NCBI GenBank assembly: GCA_007117185.1
Contig: SKHA01000306.1
Span: 1-14,299 of the forward strand
Origin: Spirochaeta sp.
GTDB lineage: Bacteria > Spirochaetota > Spirochaetia > DSM-27196 > Alkalispirochaetaceae
DNA length: 14,299 nucleotides
Direction: 5' to 3'
Shown here: positions 6,588 through 13,933 of the stretch, piece after piece
How positions within the stretch are numbered: position 1 is the first letter of the stretch
Layout: each line of letters starts with the position of its first letter
The notes under the pieces: model-generated
Databases searched by the model: none
What the model was told of the DNA's origin: nothing
The model's input: only the letters and a program-made list of their open reading frames with translations
Made by a program: the position numbers and the translations under genes

Positions 6588-7476
6588 GTTTCCGCTCCCT
6601 CTCCCTGGTTTCCGCGGCGACCTTCCGGAGCTGCTCCAGGTGCCTGACCCGATCCTCCAGGGATACCGTGTGATGGGCAAACTTGACCAGGTCTCCAAAC
6701 TGGAACATTTCGACAATGCCGGACTTGGTCGCCGGGTCGATTCCGGACTGTTCAAGCAGCACCGGCATCTCGCCGGTGGTGGCGGACAGGATGGACGCAT
6801 CGTACCGGCTGTCCAGAAACGCCCGGGCCTCGTCAAGCAGGCGAATATAGAACGTTTTACCGTCCAGGTCGTGCATCTCGCCCTGCAGGAGGCGGAGGCT
6901 GCGGGCAAGGCGGCGGTAGGGACGCCGTTCCCGATACCACTTCATTGCCGCGGCCAGGCCCTGCCGGGTCCAACGACTGGTCAGAACAATGATCAGAGGC
7001 AAACCGAACAGGATAAACACTGTCACCGCAACGAGCACACGCGTTCCCGGCAGTAGAACCTGATCCTGTATCGGTTCCAACTCAACATCGCTTCTGGTGG
7101 TGGATGTCGAGACAAAGGCGCTGACTCCGGTCAGTTCCATCGCTCCCAGTCCGATGGGAGGCAGCTGTCGGGTACCGGTGAAAAAGGGTTGAAAGAGAAT
7201 ACGGACCTCGAAACCATCAGCACGCTGCACAACCGTCACCGCGTGGATGGTCACCCACTCGGTCACCGGCAGGTTTTCCGGTATGGTGAGGGTCAGGTTT
7301 TCCGCGGAACGGACAACCACCCGCGCTTCCACCATGTCACCAACGTAGAACGTCTGCGGCAGAAACAGCACCTGTACAACTGACTGCCCCTGAACCGGCG
7401 GGGGCAGTACCGCAAGCAGTATTCCCGTCACCACCACCGGGGCGATGAATCGACGAATCAGGGAAACCGGGCTCAT
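6574..7476 (-). CDS. BatD-like/DUF4381-like membrane protein of the Bat operon
   Basis: A 300-residue protein with a signal peptide (about 1-30), a small beta-rich periplasmic domain (32-140) resembling one BatD-type repeat (FYVGDMVEARVVV, then a GTRQLPPIGLG end), a membrane segment (about 146-166) and a basic helical cytoplasmic tail (170-300). The tail contains FYIRLLDEARAFLDSRY followed by TTGEM, which recalls the cytosolic part of DUF4381-type proteins found between DUF58 and VWA genes in MoxR operons. The family name is therefore tentative. The ATG overlaps the DUF58 TGA as ATGA, with a G-rich ribosome binding site five bases upstream. Reading to 7584 only extends into the DUF58 gene. 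Likely role: link between the VWA proteins in the membrane and the cytosolic MoxR/DUF58 pair (inference). Confidence 0.82.
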   Translation of the reverse strand: MSPVSLIRRFIAPVVVTGILLAVLPPPVQGQSVVQVLFLPQTFYVGDMVEARVVVRSAENLTLTIPENLPVTEWVTIHAVTVVQRADGFEVRILFQPFFTGTRQLPPIGLGAMELTGVSAFVSTSTTRSDVELEPIQDQVLLPGTRVLVAVTVFILFGLPLIIVLTSRWTRQGLAAAMKWYRERRPYRRLARSLRLLQGEMHDLDGKTFYIRLLDEARAFLDSRYDASILSATTGEMPVLLEQSGIDPATKSGIVEMFQFGDLVKFAHHTVSLEDRVRHLEQLRKVAAETRERERKHVGS

Positions 7477-8372
7477 CGGCGCCCCCCTCGTCTCCGGAAG
7501 AAGTGAATGAGCCGCTCGGCCACGTTGTCGACGGTACTGATTTCGATAGCCGAGATTCCCTGGCGCCCGCATTCCCGGAGCCATTGCTGGCGCTGCTGGT
7601 TCCAGAAATGCTCGAACTCGAAGCGGAAGCGCCGGGAACGACCATCGAGAATGGCAGTACGACCAGTCTCCGAATCCGAGACCGAGAGGAGCGAGAAGTC
7701 CGGCAACCCCCGCATCACCGGATCGCTTACTTTGATCGCGATCACATCGTGCCGTTTGGCCACCAGCGAGAGCTCCCGCTGGTAGTCCCCCGCCTGGAAG
7801 TCGGAGATGATCACCAGGATGCCCCGCCGTTTCATTGATTCACGCACGGTCCGCAGGGTGCTGCCCAGGTTGGACCCCTCAGTGGACGGTGTGGTACTGA
7901 TGATGTCCTGAAGAAGGCGCATGGCGTGGTTGCGGCCCTTTGCAGGGGGAATCCAGCTCTCGATCTCACCGCCGAAGAGGGCGCCGCCGACCTTGTCGTT
8001 GTTCTGAACCGCCGCCAGGGTGAGCAGAGCCGCCGCGATGAGGGTGATCTCCCTCATGGATCGCGAACTGGAGCCATAGTTGAGGGAGGCCGAGAGATCC
8101 ACCAGGAGAAAGAGGGTCATCTCCCGCTCCTCCCGAAAGGTCTTGGTGTAGACCTGTCCCATCCTGGAGCTGACGTTCCAGTCGATCAGGCGGGTATCGT
8201 CGCCCTCGACGTACTCCCGGACTTCGTCAAACTCGATCCCCGTTCCTTTGAAGACCGATCGATAGTTTCCCGCCAGCAGACTCTCCACCAGGCGCTGGGC
8301 GACGATCTGCAGCTGTCGCAATCGTGCGTCACTGGGGAGATGCTCCAGCGGGTTGAACCGTTTGCGGGCCAT
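7473..8372 (-). CDS. DUF58 (VWA-like) protein partnered with MoxR
   Basis: A 299-residue cytosolic protein with the DUF58 hallmark block: GTGIEFDEVREYVEGDD (43-59) followed by RLIDWNVSSR (61-70). A VWA-like fold follows, with DLSAS (Asp92, Ser94, Ser96) and ISDFQ (Asp191) at the expected metal-site places. It has no membrane segment, unlike BatA and BatB. DUF58 genes nearly always sit directly after moxR and are thought to be adaptors or substrates of that ATPase. Here the ATG lies six bases after the moxR stop and has no clear Shine-Dalgarno, so translation probably depends on ribosomes arriving from moxR. The stop overlaps the next ATG. Confidence 0.93.
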   Translation of the reverse strand: MARKRFNPLEHLPSDARLRQLQIVAQRLVESLLAGNYRSVFKGTGIEFDEVREYVEGDDTRLIDWNVSSRMGQVYTKTFREEREMTLFLLVDLSASLNYGSSSRSMREITLIAAALLTLAAVQNNDKVGGALFGGEIESWIPPAKGRNHAMRLLQDIISTTPSTEGSNLGSTLRTVRESMKRRGILVIISDFQAGDYQRELSLVAKRHDVIAIKVSDPVMRGLPDFSLLSVSDSETGRTAILDGRSRRFRFEFEHFWNQQRQQWLRECGRQGISAIEISTVDNVAERLIHFFRRRGGRR

Positions 8373-8378
8373 GCGTTG

Positions 8379-9359
8379 TTACGGAACCGGGACGGCGGAC
8401 AGAAGCATTTCGATAACGTCTTCGCTGGTGAAGTCCTCGCTGTCCGCCTCGTACGAGAGGACCAGTCGGTGCCGGAGAACGTCCGGGGCGACCGCTTTCA
8501 CGTCTTCAGGGATCACGTAACCCCGCCCCTCCATCACCGCCCTGACCCGGGCACAGCGGTACAGGTAGATCGTTGCGCGGGGAGACGCGCCGAACTCGAT
8601 GTACTTTAACGCGCCCATCTTGCGATGTTCCGGGTCTTCTCTGGTGGAGGTTACGATGCGGACGATGTAGTCCTCGATCCGTTCGTCCACGGTGATGGAC
8701 GCAATCGTCTCTCTGAGGCGGACAACGTCGTTGCGGAAGAGGGTTCGCTCCAGATCTACCGGGGCGGGGTTGCCCACCCGCCTGAGTATCTGCTTTTCTT
8801 CTTCCAGGGAGGGATAATCCACCGACAACTTGAGCATGAACCGGTCCAGCTGCGCTTCCGGCAGCGGATAGGTCCCCTCCTGTTCGATGGGGTTCTGTGT
8901 TGCCAGGACAAAGAAGGGATCACTGAGGGGATAGCTGGTGTCTCCGATGGTGACCTGTCGTTCTTCCATCGCTTCAAGCAGTGCACTTTGAACTTTTGCC
9001 GGAGCCCGGTTTATCTCGTCCGCCAGAATGATGTTTGAGAATACCGGCCCTTTCCGGGGGACAAACTCACCGGTCTGTTGACGAAAGATCATCGTTCCGA
9101 TGAGGTCTGCCGGAAGCAGGTCCGGAGTGAACTGGATCCGCCTGAAGCTGACGTCCATTACCTCTGCCAGGGACTTCACCGTGAGGGTCTTGGCCAGCCC
9201 CGGTACACCCTCCAGGAGGACATGCCCTCCCGCCAGGATTCCCGTCAGGAGGCCGTCGATCATTCGCTGCTGTCCTACAATACGTCGGCCCAGCTCCTGC
9301 CGGACGTTATCGATCATCTCCCGGGCGCGCTCCACCGGGGTCACTGTCGTCTGCTGCAT
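8379..9359 (-). CDS. moxR: MoxR-family AAA+ ATPase
   Basis: A 326-residue AAA+ ATPase of full family length. The P-loop is GVPGLAKT (51-58), the Walker B IILADE (110-115) followed by INRAPAKVQSALLEAMEE, sensor 1 lies in LATQNP (152-157), and the arginine-finger region is EAQLDRF (168-174). Sensor 2 is in GASPRA (257-262). MoxR ATPases act as chaperones that remodel or insert cofactors into partner proteins, working with VWA-domain proteins; five genes downstream encode such partners. The ATG at 9357-9359 has AGAGAGG four bases upstream, placed in the 11-bp gap after argJ. This is the first gene of the Bat module proper. Confidence 0.97.
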   Translation of the reverse strand: MQQTTVTPVERAREMIDNVRQELGRRIVGQQRMIDGLLTGILAGGHVLLEGVPGLAKTLTVKSLAEVMDVSFRRIQFTPDLLPADLIGTMIFRQQTGEFVPRKGPVFSNIILADEINRAPAKVQSALLEAMEERQVTIGDTSYPLSDPFFVLATQNPIEQEGTYPLPEAQLDRFMLKLSVDYPSLEEEKQILRRVGNPAPVDLERTLFRNDVVRLRETIASITVDERIEDYIVRIVTSTREDPEHRKMGALKYIEFGASPRATIYLYRCARVRAVMEGRGYVIPEDVKAVAPDVLRHRLVLSYEADSEDFTSEDVIEMLLSAVPVP

Positions 9360-9370
9360 GATACCTCTCT

Positions 9371-10660
9371 TCAGGTGCGGTAGTCCGCGTTTTCCCGGAT
9401 GTACTCGTAACTCAGGTCGCTGCCGATCACACGGACATCCTCACAATCAGGCCCGTTAAAGTCAAGAACGATGGGTACGGTGCCCCGCAGTTGCGGAAAC
9501 CCTCGCACAGTGGGGTCCATTGCCGCGGCCACCATGGCATCGGAAAGAGTCTTCTCGGTGATCGCGTCGATCTGAAACGCCCCGCCACGAAAGACCTCCG
9601 TCCCGGCCAGGGTCATGGTAAGGTTACGGGGATCAACAGTCCCTTCAGAATCGTAGCGTGAGAGGGCGCTGCCCAGCGCGCCAAGTATCCTGCCGATATT
9701 GGGGTCGTTTCCGTGGATGGCCGTCTTCACCAGAGGTGAGTTGATCACGTGTCGGCCGACGTTACGGGCAAAGCGCCGATCGGGAACGCCTCGGATCGTC
9801 AGCTCCAGGACGTGAGCGGTTCCCTCTCCGTTGCGCACAATCTCCATCGCCAGGGAGTCAGCCAGGGGCTGCCACAGCCGTTCAAGAGCCGCTTCTTCCA
9901 GCACCTCGCCGGACAGACCGTTGGCCATCGCCAGAACCATATCGCTGGTACTCTGGTCTCCATCCACCGAGAGCGCGTTGAAGCTGCGGTCGCTGACCCG
10001 AGCCAGGACACGCTGCAGTACCTCCGGGCTGACCTGCCCGTCGGTGACGAAGAACGCCAGCATGGTAGCCATGTCCGGTTCGATCATTCCGGCGCCTTTG
10101 GCAATACCCAGCATCGCAGCGTGAGTATCCCGGGAACGTCCGCAGGCCATTTTCGGGTAGCGATCGGTGGTCATGATCGCCTCTGCCCACTGCCGGGGGC
10201 TGCACTGGTGAGACGGTAACGAGACGAGCACCTGCTGCATCTCCGTGACCGGCAGCGCCCACCCGATCACGCCAGTGGAGACCGACAGGACCTGCTGCTC
10301 CGGCAGACGGTAGGTCTGCGCCGCTGCGGCGGCAAGAGCCCGGGCGTGTTCCAGACCGCCGGGAGAGGCAACGTTGGCCACTTTGTTGTTCACCAGAATG
10401 CCCCGCAGGGGCCCGGGCAGATTCCGCTCCCGCAGCAACAGTACCGGAGCGCCGGGGTAGCGATTTCTGGTGGAAACCGCCGCGCCTACCGTGTCCATCC
10501 CGTCGCTGTGCAGAAACGACAGGTTCATCCGGTACGGGCCCGCTCCCGGTCGCTCCGGGGGAGAAAACACCAGCTGCTGCCGGAAAAAATGAAAACCCTG
10601 CGGCACAATTGCGGTCGCATCAAGGTGCTGCTGGTAGGCGTCAGGTGTTTCCCAGCTCAC
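9371..10660 (-). CDS. argJ: ArgJ-family ornithine/glutamate acetyltransferase
   Basis: A 429-residue ArgJ-family protein. The self-cleavage site is present: KGAGMIEPDMATML, with Ala198-Thr199 as the expected junction and Thr199 as N-terminal nucleophile of the beta chain. Also visible are the oxyanion motif STGVIG (128-133) and, in the beta chain, ALSVDGDQSTSDM and HGNDPNIGRILGALG. ArgJ transfers acetyl from N-acetylornithine to glutamate, recycling the acetyl group in arginine synthesis. The first 100 residues are divergent: where most ArgJ have NSGNANA this one has NNKVANV, so substrate range may differ. No other arg gene is in the window. The start is GTG at 10658-10660, overlapping the eda TGA as GTGA, with GGGAG five bases upstream. 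Confidence 0.9.
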   Translation of the reverse strand: MSWETPDAYQQHLDATAIVPQGFHFFRQQLVFSPPERPGAGPYRMNLSFLHSDGMDTVGAAVSTRNRYPGAPVLLLRERNLPGPLRGILVNNKVANVASPGGLEHARALAAAAAQTYRLPEQQVLSVSTGVIGWALPVTEMQQVLVSLPSHQCSPRQWAEAIMTTDRYPKMACGRSRDTHAAMLGIAKGAGMIEPDMATMLAFFVTDGQVSPEVLQRVLARVSDRSFNALSVDGDQSTSDMVLAMANGLSGEVLEEAALERLWQPLADSLAMEIVRNGEGTAHVLELTIRGVPDRRFARNVGRHVINSPLVKTAIHGNDPNIGRILGALGSALSRYDSEGTVDPRNLTMTLAGTEVFRGGAFQIDAITEKTLSDAMVAAAMDPTVRGFPQLRGTVPIVLDFNGPDCEDVRVIGSDLSYEYIRENADYRT

Positions 10661-11280
10661 AGCAACTCCCGAACCGAGCGGGTGATCTGCAGGATCGCTT
10701 CAGCGTTGCGGTCCCGGATCGCTGCAGCAGGTGCGAGAAAGCTGCCACCGCAGGCCAGGACCGCAGGAATACGCAGATACTGGGAGAGGTTCTCCTGAGA
10801 GATCCCCCCGGTAGGCATGAATCGTACTGCGGGAAATACTGCCGCCAGGGCGGCAATAGCCGTCGGTCCGCCGTTGATGGAGGCGGGGAAGAACTTCAGG
10901 TCCCGCAACCCCTCAGCCAGTGCATTCTGGATCTCCGTCGGGGTGACAACGCCGGGCAGATAGGGAACAGACTTCTCCCGGGCCAGCTCCAGTACCGGCG
11001 GGGCAAAACCCGGCGAAACGAGAAAACGGGCCCCCGCCTGCAACGCCTCTTCTCCCTGCTCCCGGGTCAGCACCGTTCCGGCACCAACGATCGCTCCGGG
11101 GACGGCGTCAACCACCGCGCGGATACTGGCCCCGGCGTTTTCATTCCGAAAGGTGATCTCGAACAGGGGGAAACCCTCCGCGACGAGGATCTTCGCCAAC
11201 CAGACTGCCTCCTCCGGCCCGGGGGAGTTGAAGACAGTCACCACCGGTGCGTCTTGTACGTATTCCTGAATGTCTCGCAT
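10657..11280 (-). CDS. eda: KDPG/KHG aldolase
   Basis: A 207-residue class I aldolase of the Eda family. Landmarks: EITFR (Glu41, Arg45), GAGTV (66-70), FLVSPGF (86-92), LPGVVTPTEI (108-117), the Schiff-base lysine Lys129 in LKFFPAS, PTGGI (156-160) and ACGGSFLAP (176-184). It cleaves 2-keto-3-deoxy-6-phosphogluconate to pyruvate and glyceraldehyde 3-phosphate, the last Entner-Doudoroff step; some members cleave 4-hydroxy-2-oxoglutarate. The ATG at 11278-11280 fits the usual N-terminus; longer readings (to 11385) run into the divergent gene. No strong ribosome binding site or clear promoter is seen in the 64 bp upstream. It heads the ten-gene run and overlaps argJ by 4 bp. No edd or other sugar-acid gene is nearby. 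Confidence 0.93.
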   Translation of the reverse strand: MRDIQEYVQDAPVVTVFNSPGPEEAVWLAKILVAEGFPLFEITFRNENAGASIRAVVDAVPGAIVGAGTVLTREQGEEALQAGARFLVSPGFAPPVLELAREKSVPYLPGVVTPTEIQNALAEGLRDLKFFPASINGGPTAIAALAAVFPAVRFMPTGGISQENLSQYLRIPAVLACGGSFLAPAAAIRDRNAEAILQITRSVRELL

Positions 11281-11344
11281 CGCCGAACTGTAACGGTGAG
11301 CCCCGCAGTTGTGCAATAACCTCGACCCACCGTAGAGTGTGCAC

Positions 11345-12100
11345 ATGGCTGAGACACCCATTGTTTCCCTGTACCGGACGCTCACCCGGGAGTTGGAGCC
11401 GCTGCAGGAAACGATCCTTCGGGATGTACCGGCAGTAGAGGCGATCTACAACCCTCTGGTCTATGCCGGCCGTTCCTGGCAGGAGTATCTGAACCGCTAC
11501 GGGACGGGGCGCCGGGAGGTGCTCTTCCTGGGAATGAACCCGGGCCCCTGGGGTATGGCCCAGACGGGAGTTCCTTTCGGCGAGGTGGCTGCCGTTCGGG
11601 ACTGGATGGGGCTGGAGATGCCCGTGGACTCCCCGCCGGTGCAGCACCCGGCACGCCCGGTCAGGGGTTTTGCCTGTACCAGAAGCGAGGTCAGCGGAAG
11701 GCGCCTGTGGGCGTTGATGGCCAGGCGCTACCAGACAGCCTCGGCGTTCTTCCAGAATCACCTGGTGCTCAACTACTGTCCCCTGGTATTCATGGGGGAA
11801 CGGGGCCGCAACCTCACCCCGGATCGATTACCAAAAGAGATCCGTCAACAACTTGAACGCCTGTGCGACGCCGCTCTGGCCGGATCTATCTCGGTGCTCG
11901 CTCCGCGATTCGTCGTCGGGGTGGGCGCCTTTGCCCGCAGGTGCCTGGAACGGGTACTTCGGGAGAACGCCACGTCGCTCCCGGAACAACCGCTGGTCGT
12001 CCAGATCCTCCATCCGAGCCCGGCGTCACCGGCGGCCAACAAGAGCTGGGAGGAGACCGTCATCAACCAGCTGACCACCCCGGGTGTCTGGGGCCCCTGA
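11345..12100 (+). CDS. SMUG1-type uracil-DNA glycosylase
   Basis: A 251-residue protein of the SMUG family in the uracil-DNA glycosylase superfamily. Motif 1 is GMNPGPWGMAQTGVPFGEV (63-81), followed by RDWMGL; a central NYCPL sits at 143-147; motif 2 is HPSPASPAANKSWEE (223-237) with His223 in the catalytic position. In motif 1 the Asn at position 65 stands where SMUG1 has its active-site asparagine. The enzyme removes uracil and oxidised pyrimidines such as 5-hydroxymethyluracil from DNA, starting base excision repair. Start choice: ATG at 11345 has a GTAGAG seven bases upstream; a GTG two codons earlier is too close to it. It is divergent from eda and its 3' end overlaps the opposing lipoprotein gene by 75 bp. 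Confidence 0.93.
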   Translation: MAETPIVSLYRTLTRELEPLQETILRDVPAVEAIYNPLVYAGRSWQEYLNRYGTGRREVLFLGMNPGPWGMAQTGVPFGEVAAVRDWMGLEMPVDSPPVQHPARPVRGFACTRSEVSGRRLWALMARRYQTASAFFQNHLVLNYCPLVFMGERGRNLTPDRLPKEIRQQLERLCDAALAGSISVLAPRFVVGVGAFARRCLERVLRENATSLPEQPLVVQILHPSPASPAANKSWEETVINQLTTPGVWGP

Positions 12101-13195
12101 GTCAACCGGCGCTACCCGCAACACCAGCGGAAGGTGATCCGAAATTCCCCGGGGATGATCCTGCCAGCTTCGCGGACGCCCCTCGCTGTCACACCCTTCA
12201 GGCAGGCAGTACACATCGAAAGAGACGACGTCCAGCCCCGCGCCGTTCATCAGTGATGGAGAGACGAAGAAGCTGTCGATCTGCTCCCATCGCCCGAAGA
12301 ACGAGAACGACCCGGGTTGCGTTGTGTGTTCCCACATATTCACCAGAACCGGCCGCTGGAGTACCTGAGCAAGGCTGGCGGCTTCTTCTCCATCCGGAGC
12401 CAACAGCACATTCTCTCGCAGGTTCTTCCAGCGGTCAGTTGCCCACCAGTAATCGACGCCGGAATCGGCAACGATTTCCGCCATGACAGCGGCAGGAAAC
12501 AGCGCCGTGGGATATCCGTTACCCGCCACGAAAAGCTCATCAGGTGTACTGTTGAAGTCCCCTGCCACCACGATAGCCGTCTCCGGGTCGTTCAGCCAGA
12601 GCTCATGGACCCGGGCTGCCAGCAATCGGGCAGCGGAACGTCTCAGCGGTTCGGTCCCCGCCGCCCCGCCCCTTTTGCTCTTCCAGTGGTTGGCGAAGAG
12701 AAAGACCTGCTGCCCTGCAACGTCAAGCTCCACCTCCAGGATCGGCCGCAGTCGGGAATCAGCTCGAGTCCAGGCGGTGTGAGTACGGGCAGCGACGATA
12801 GGATACCGGGAGGCGATCCCCACTCCGATTGAACCGAGAGCCCCCCTGGCAAAGGCCCGATACGGAGCGTTGATATCCACCAGGTGTTCGTCCATCAGGG
12901 TTGCCAGCACGCCCTGATGTTCCACCTCCTGAAAGACAAGAATATCCGGAGCAGGTCGCATGGAACCGATCGCCTCGCCAAGGCGCTGCAGCCGGCGCTG
13001 ATAGTCCCGCTCGGTCCACCCGCCGATGGAGGTGAATTCAGGATACTCGTTGCCGTCGTCCACAGCGTCAAAGAGGTTTTCAATGTTGTAGGAAAGAAAG
13101 ACGATCTCCGGCGAATCCGCCAGATATACCGTGCATCCACCCACAGGCAGCAGAAAGACGGTGACAAGATACACACGAAGCAGGCGGTGTCCCAT
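12026..13195 (-). CDS. Endonuclease/exonuclease/phosphatase-family lipoprotein
   Basis: A 389-residue protein with a signal peptide and lipobox (GGC, Cys21), then an endonuclease/exonuclease/phosphatase fold. Catalytic landmarks are LSYNIENLFD (Asn38), LVFQEVE (Glu90), ANHWKSK (His170), AGDFNSTPDE (Asp213, Asn215) and ISDHLPLV (Asp353, His354). Family members cleave DNA, RNA, inositol phosphates or sphingomyelin; being a lipoprotein, this one acts outside the cytoplasm, perhaps as a secreted or surface nuclease for nutrient DNA. The domain ends near residue 362; the last 27 residues are encoded opposite the 3' end of the uracil-DNA glycosylase gene. The ATG at 13193-13195 has no Shine-Dalgarno and directly follows the U-tract of a terminator. 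It is needed for the signal peptide, so I keep it. Confidence 0.9.
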   Translation of the reverse strand: MGHRLLRVYLVTVFLLPVGGCTVYLADSPEIVFLSYNIENLFDAVDDGNEYPEFTSIGGWTERDYQRRLQRLGEAIGSMRPAPDILVFQEVEHQGVLATLMDEHLVDINAPYRAFARGALGSIGVGIASRYPIVAARTHTAWTRADSRLRPILEVELDVAGQQVFLFANHWKSKRGGAAGTEPLRRSAARLLAARVHELWLNDPETAIVVAGDFNSTPDELFVAGNGYPTALFPAAVMAEIVADSGVDYWWATDRWKNLRENVLLAPDGEEAASLAQVLQRPVLVNMWEHTTQPGSFSFFGRWEQIDSFFVSPSLMNGAGLDVVSFDVYCLPEGCDSEGRPRSWQDHPRGISDHLPLVLRVAPVDSGAPDTRGGQLVDDGLLPALVGRR

Positions 13196-13227
13196 ATAAT
13201 AAAGAACGCCCCGGCTGACGCCGGGGC
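13196..13227 (-). terminator. Rho-independent terminator of clpP
   Basis: A perfect 8-bp G+C stem (13208-13215 with 13220-13227) closes a 4-base loop (13216-13219). On the minus strand it is followed by GTTCTTTATTAT, a U-rich tail. It begins 24 bases after the clpP stop. The tail runs straight into the ATG of the next gene at 13195. The plus strand lacks a T-run after the stem, so it works in one direction only. Confidence 0.78.
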
Positions 13228-13251
13228 TTCCATGAGACGGAAAAAAACTGT

Positions 13252-13860
13252 CTACATCTCGGAACGGTGGCGAATGATCCGCGAAACCAGACCATACTCC
13301 ACCGCGTCCTCGGCGCTCAGCCAGTAATCCCGATCCGTGTCCTTCTCAACCTGGTCGATCTTCTTGCCCGTCTCCTCCGAGATCAGCGCATTGATCCGAC
13401 CGCGCATTTTCTCGATCTCCCGGGCGTGAATCTCGATATCCGTAGCCACGCCGCGGATACCCGAGAGGGGCTGATGAATGAGGTAGTGGGAGTTGGGAAA
13501 GGCCAGGCGCTTTTCCTTCTCCGCAGCCAGCAGGATCAGCGCGCCGGCACTGGCTACCAGTCCGATACCGACAGTCCACACCTGGGGCTGAACGAAACGA
13601 ATCGTATCAAAAATGCCGTATCCGGCGTCAGCGTCGCCTCCGGGGCTGTCGATGAAGACCCGAATGTCCTCGTCGCTCTCCTGTTCCATGATCAGCAGCT
13701 GCCGCACCACCCGCTCTGCCAGCTCCTTGTTGATCTCCCCGGAAATGAGAATGGTGCGGGTCTTGAGCATCTTGTCCAGGAACGGCGGGTGTTCCGGGGC
13801 TTTCTTCTCTTCACCCTCTTCATTGTTTTCATCGTCATAACGGCGCATGTAATCCTGCAT
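13252..13860 (-). CDS. clpP: ClpP-family serine protease subunit
   Basis: A 202-residue ClpP. The catalytic triad is intact: Ser104 in LVASAGAL, His129 in HYLIHQP and Asp178 in DTDRDYW. DSPGGDADAGYGIFD (71-85), TDIEIHAREI (140-149) and AEDAVEYGLVS (183-193) match the family. ClpP forms a double heptameric barrel that degrades proteins unfolded by ClpX or ClpA. Odd points are a very acidic N-terminus (residues 8-20 nearly all Asp, Glu, Asn or Lys), Ala instead of the usual Met after the catalytic Ser, and a His-Tyr before LIHQP; it may be a second, divergent ClpP. No clpX follows. The ATG at 13858-13860 has GGAG five bases upstream (13866-13869); the frame stays open to 14067, but that part runs into the divergent era gene. 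Confidence 0.92.
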   Translation of the reverse strand: MQDYMRRYDDENNEEGEEKKAPEHPPFLDKMLKTRTILISGEINKELAERVVRQLLIMEQESDEDIRVFIDSPGGDADAGYGIFDTIRFVQPQVWTVGIGLVASAGALILLAAEKEKRLAFPNSHYLIHQPLSGIRGVATDIEIHAREIEKMRGRINALISEETGKKIDQVEKDTDRDYWLSAEDAVEYGLVSRIIRHRSEM

Positions 13861-13869
13861 AAACTCTCC

Positions 13870-13919
13870 ACGTTGATATTCGGTAGGTTGTGTTTCCCCT
13901 CGGAATATACTATCAACGT
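13870..13919. repeat. Perfect 9-bp inverted repeat in the clpP-era spacer
   Basis: ACGTTGATA at 13870-13878 is matched by its exact reverse complement TATCAACGT at 13911-13919, 32 bp apart. The half-sites are 41 bp apart centre to centre, close to four helical turns. They flank a TATATT box on the minus strand. It could be a two-site operator or a weak hairpin; the function is inference. Confidence 0.5.
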
Positions 13920-13933
13920 TGGTGAACATGCAA
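13904..13933 (-). promoter_or_regulatory. Possible clpP promoter (weak)
   Basis: On the minus strand TTGCAT (13928-13933) lies 18 bp from TATATT (13904-13909). The -10 is good, the -35 only fair, and the -35 overlaps the era start codon. Transcription would begin near 13897, leaving a leader of about 35 bases that carries the GGAG site. Confidence 0.35.

Noticed and set aside
6588..6908. N-terminal extension of batA by 107 codons
   Set aside because: The extension is read-through in the wrong frame of the upstream gene, rich in Arg, Ser, Pro and Cys; the ATG at 6585-6587 has a ribosome binding site and gives the normal BatA N-terminus.
7926..8609. A 227-codon plus-strand frame opposite DUF58 and moxR
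   Set aside because: It spans two strongly supported genes on the other strand and its product has no family pattern.
11281..11344. Promoters for eda and the uracil-DNA glycosylase in their 64-bp divergent spacer
   Set aside because: Only poor -35/-10 matches are visible on both strands; the region must hold at least one promoter, but I cannot place it.
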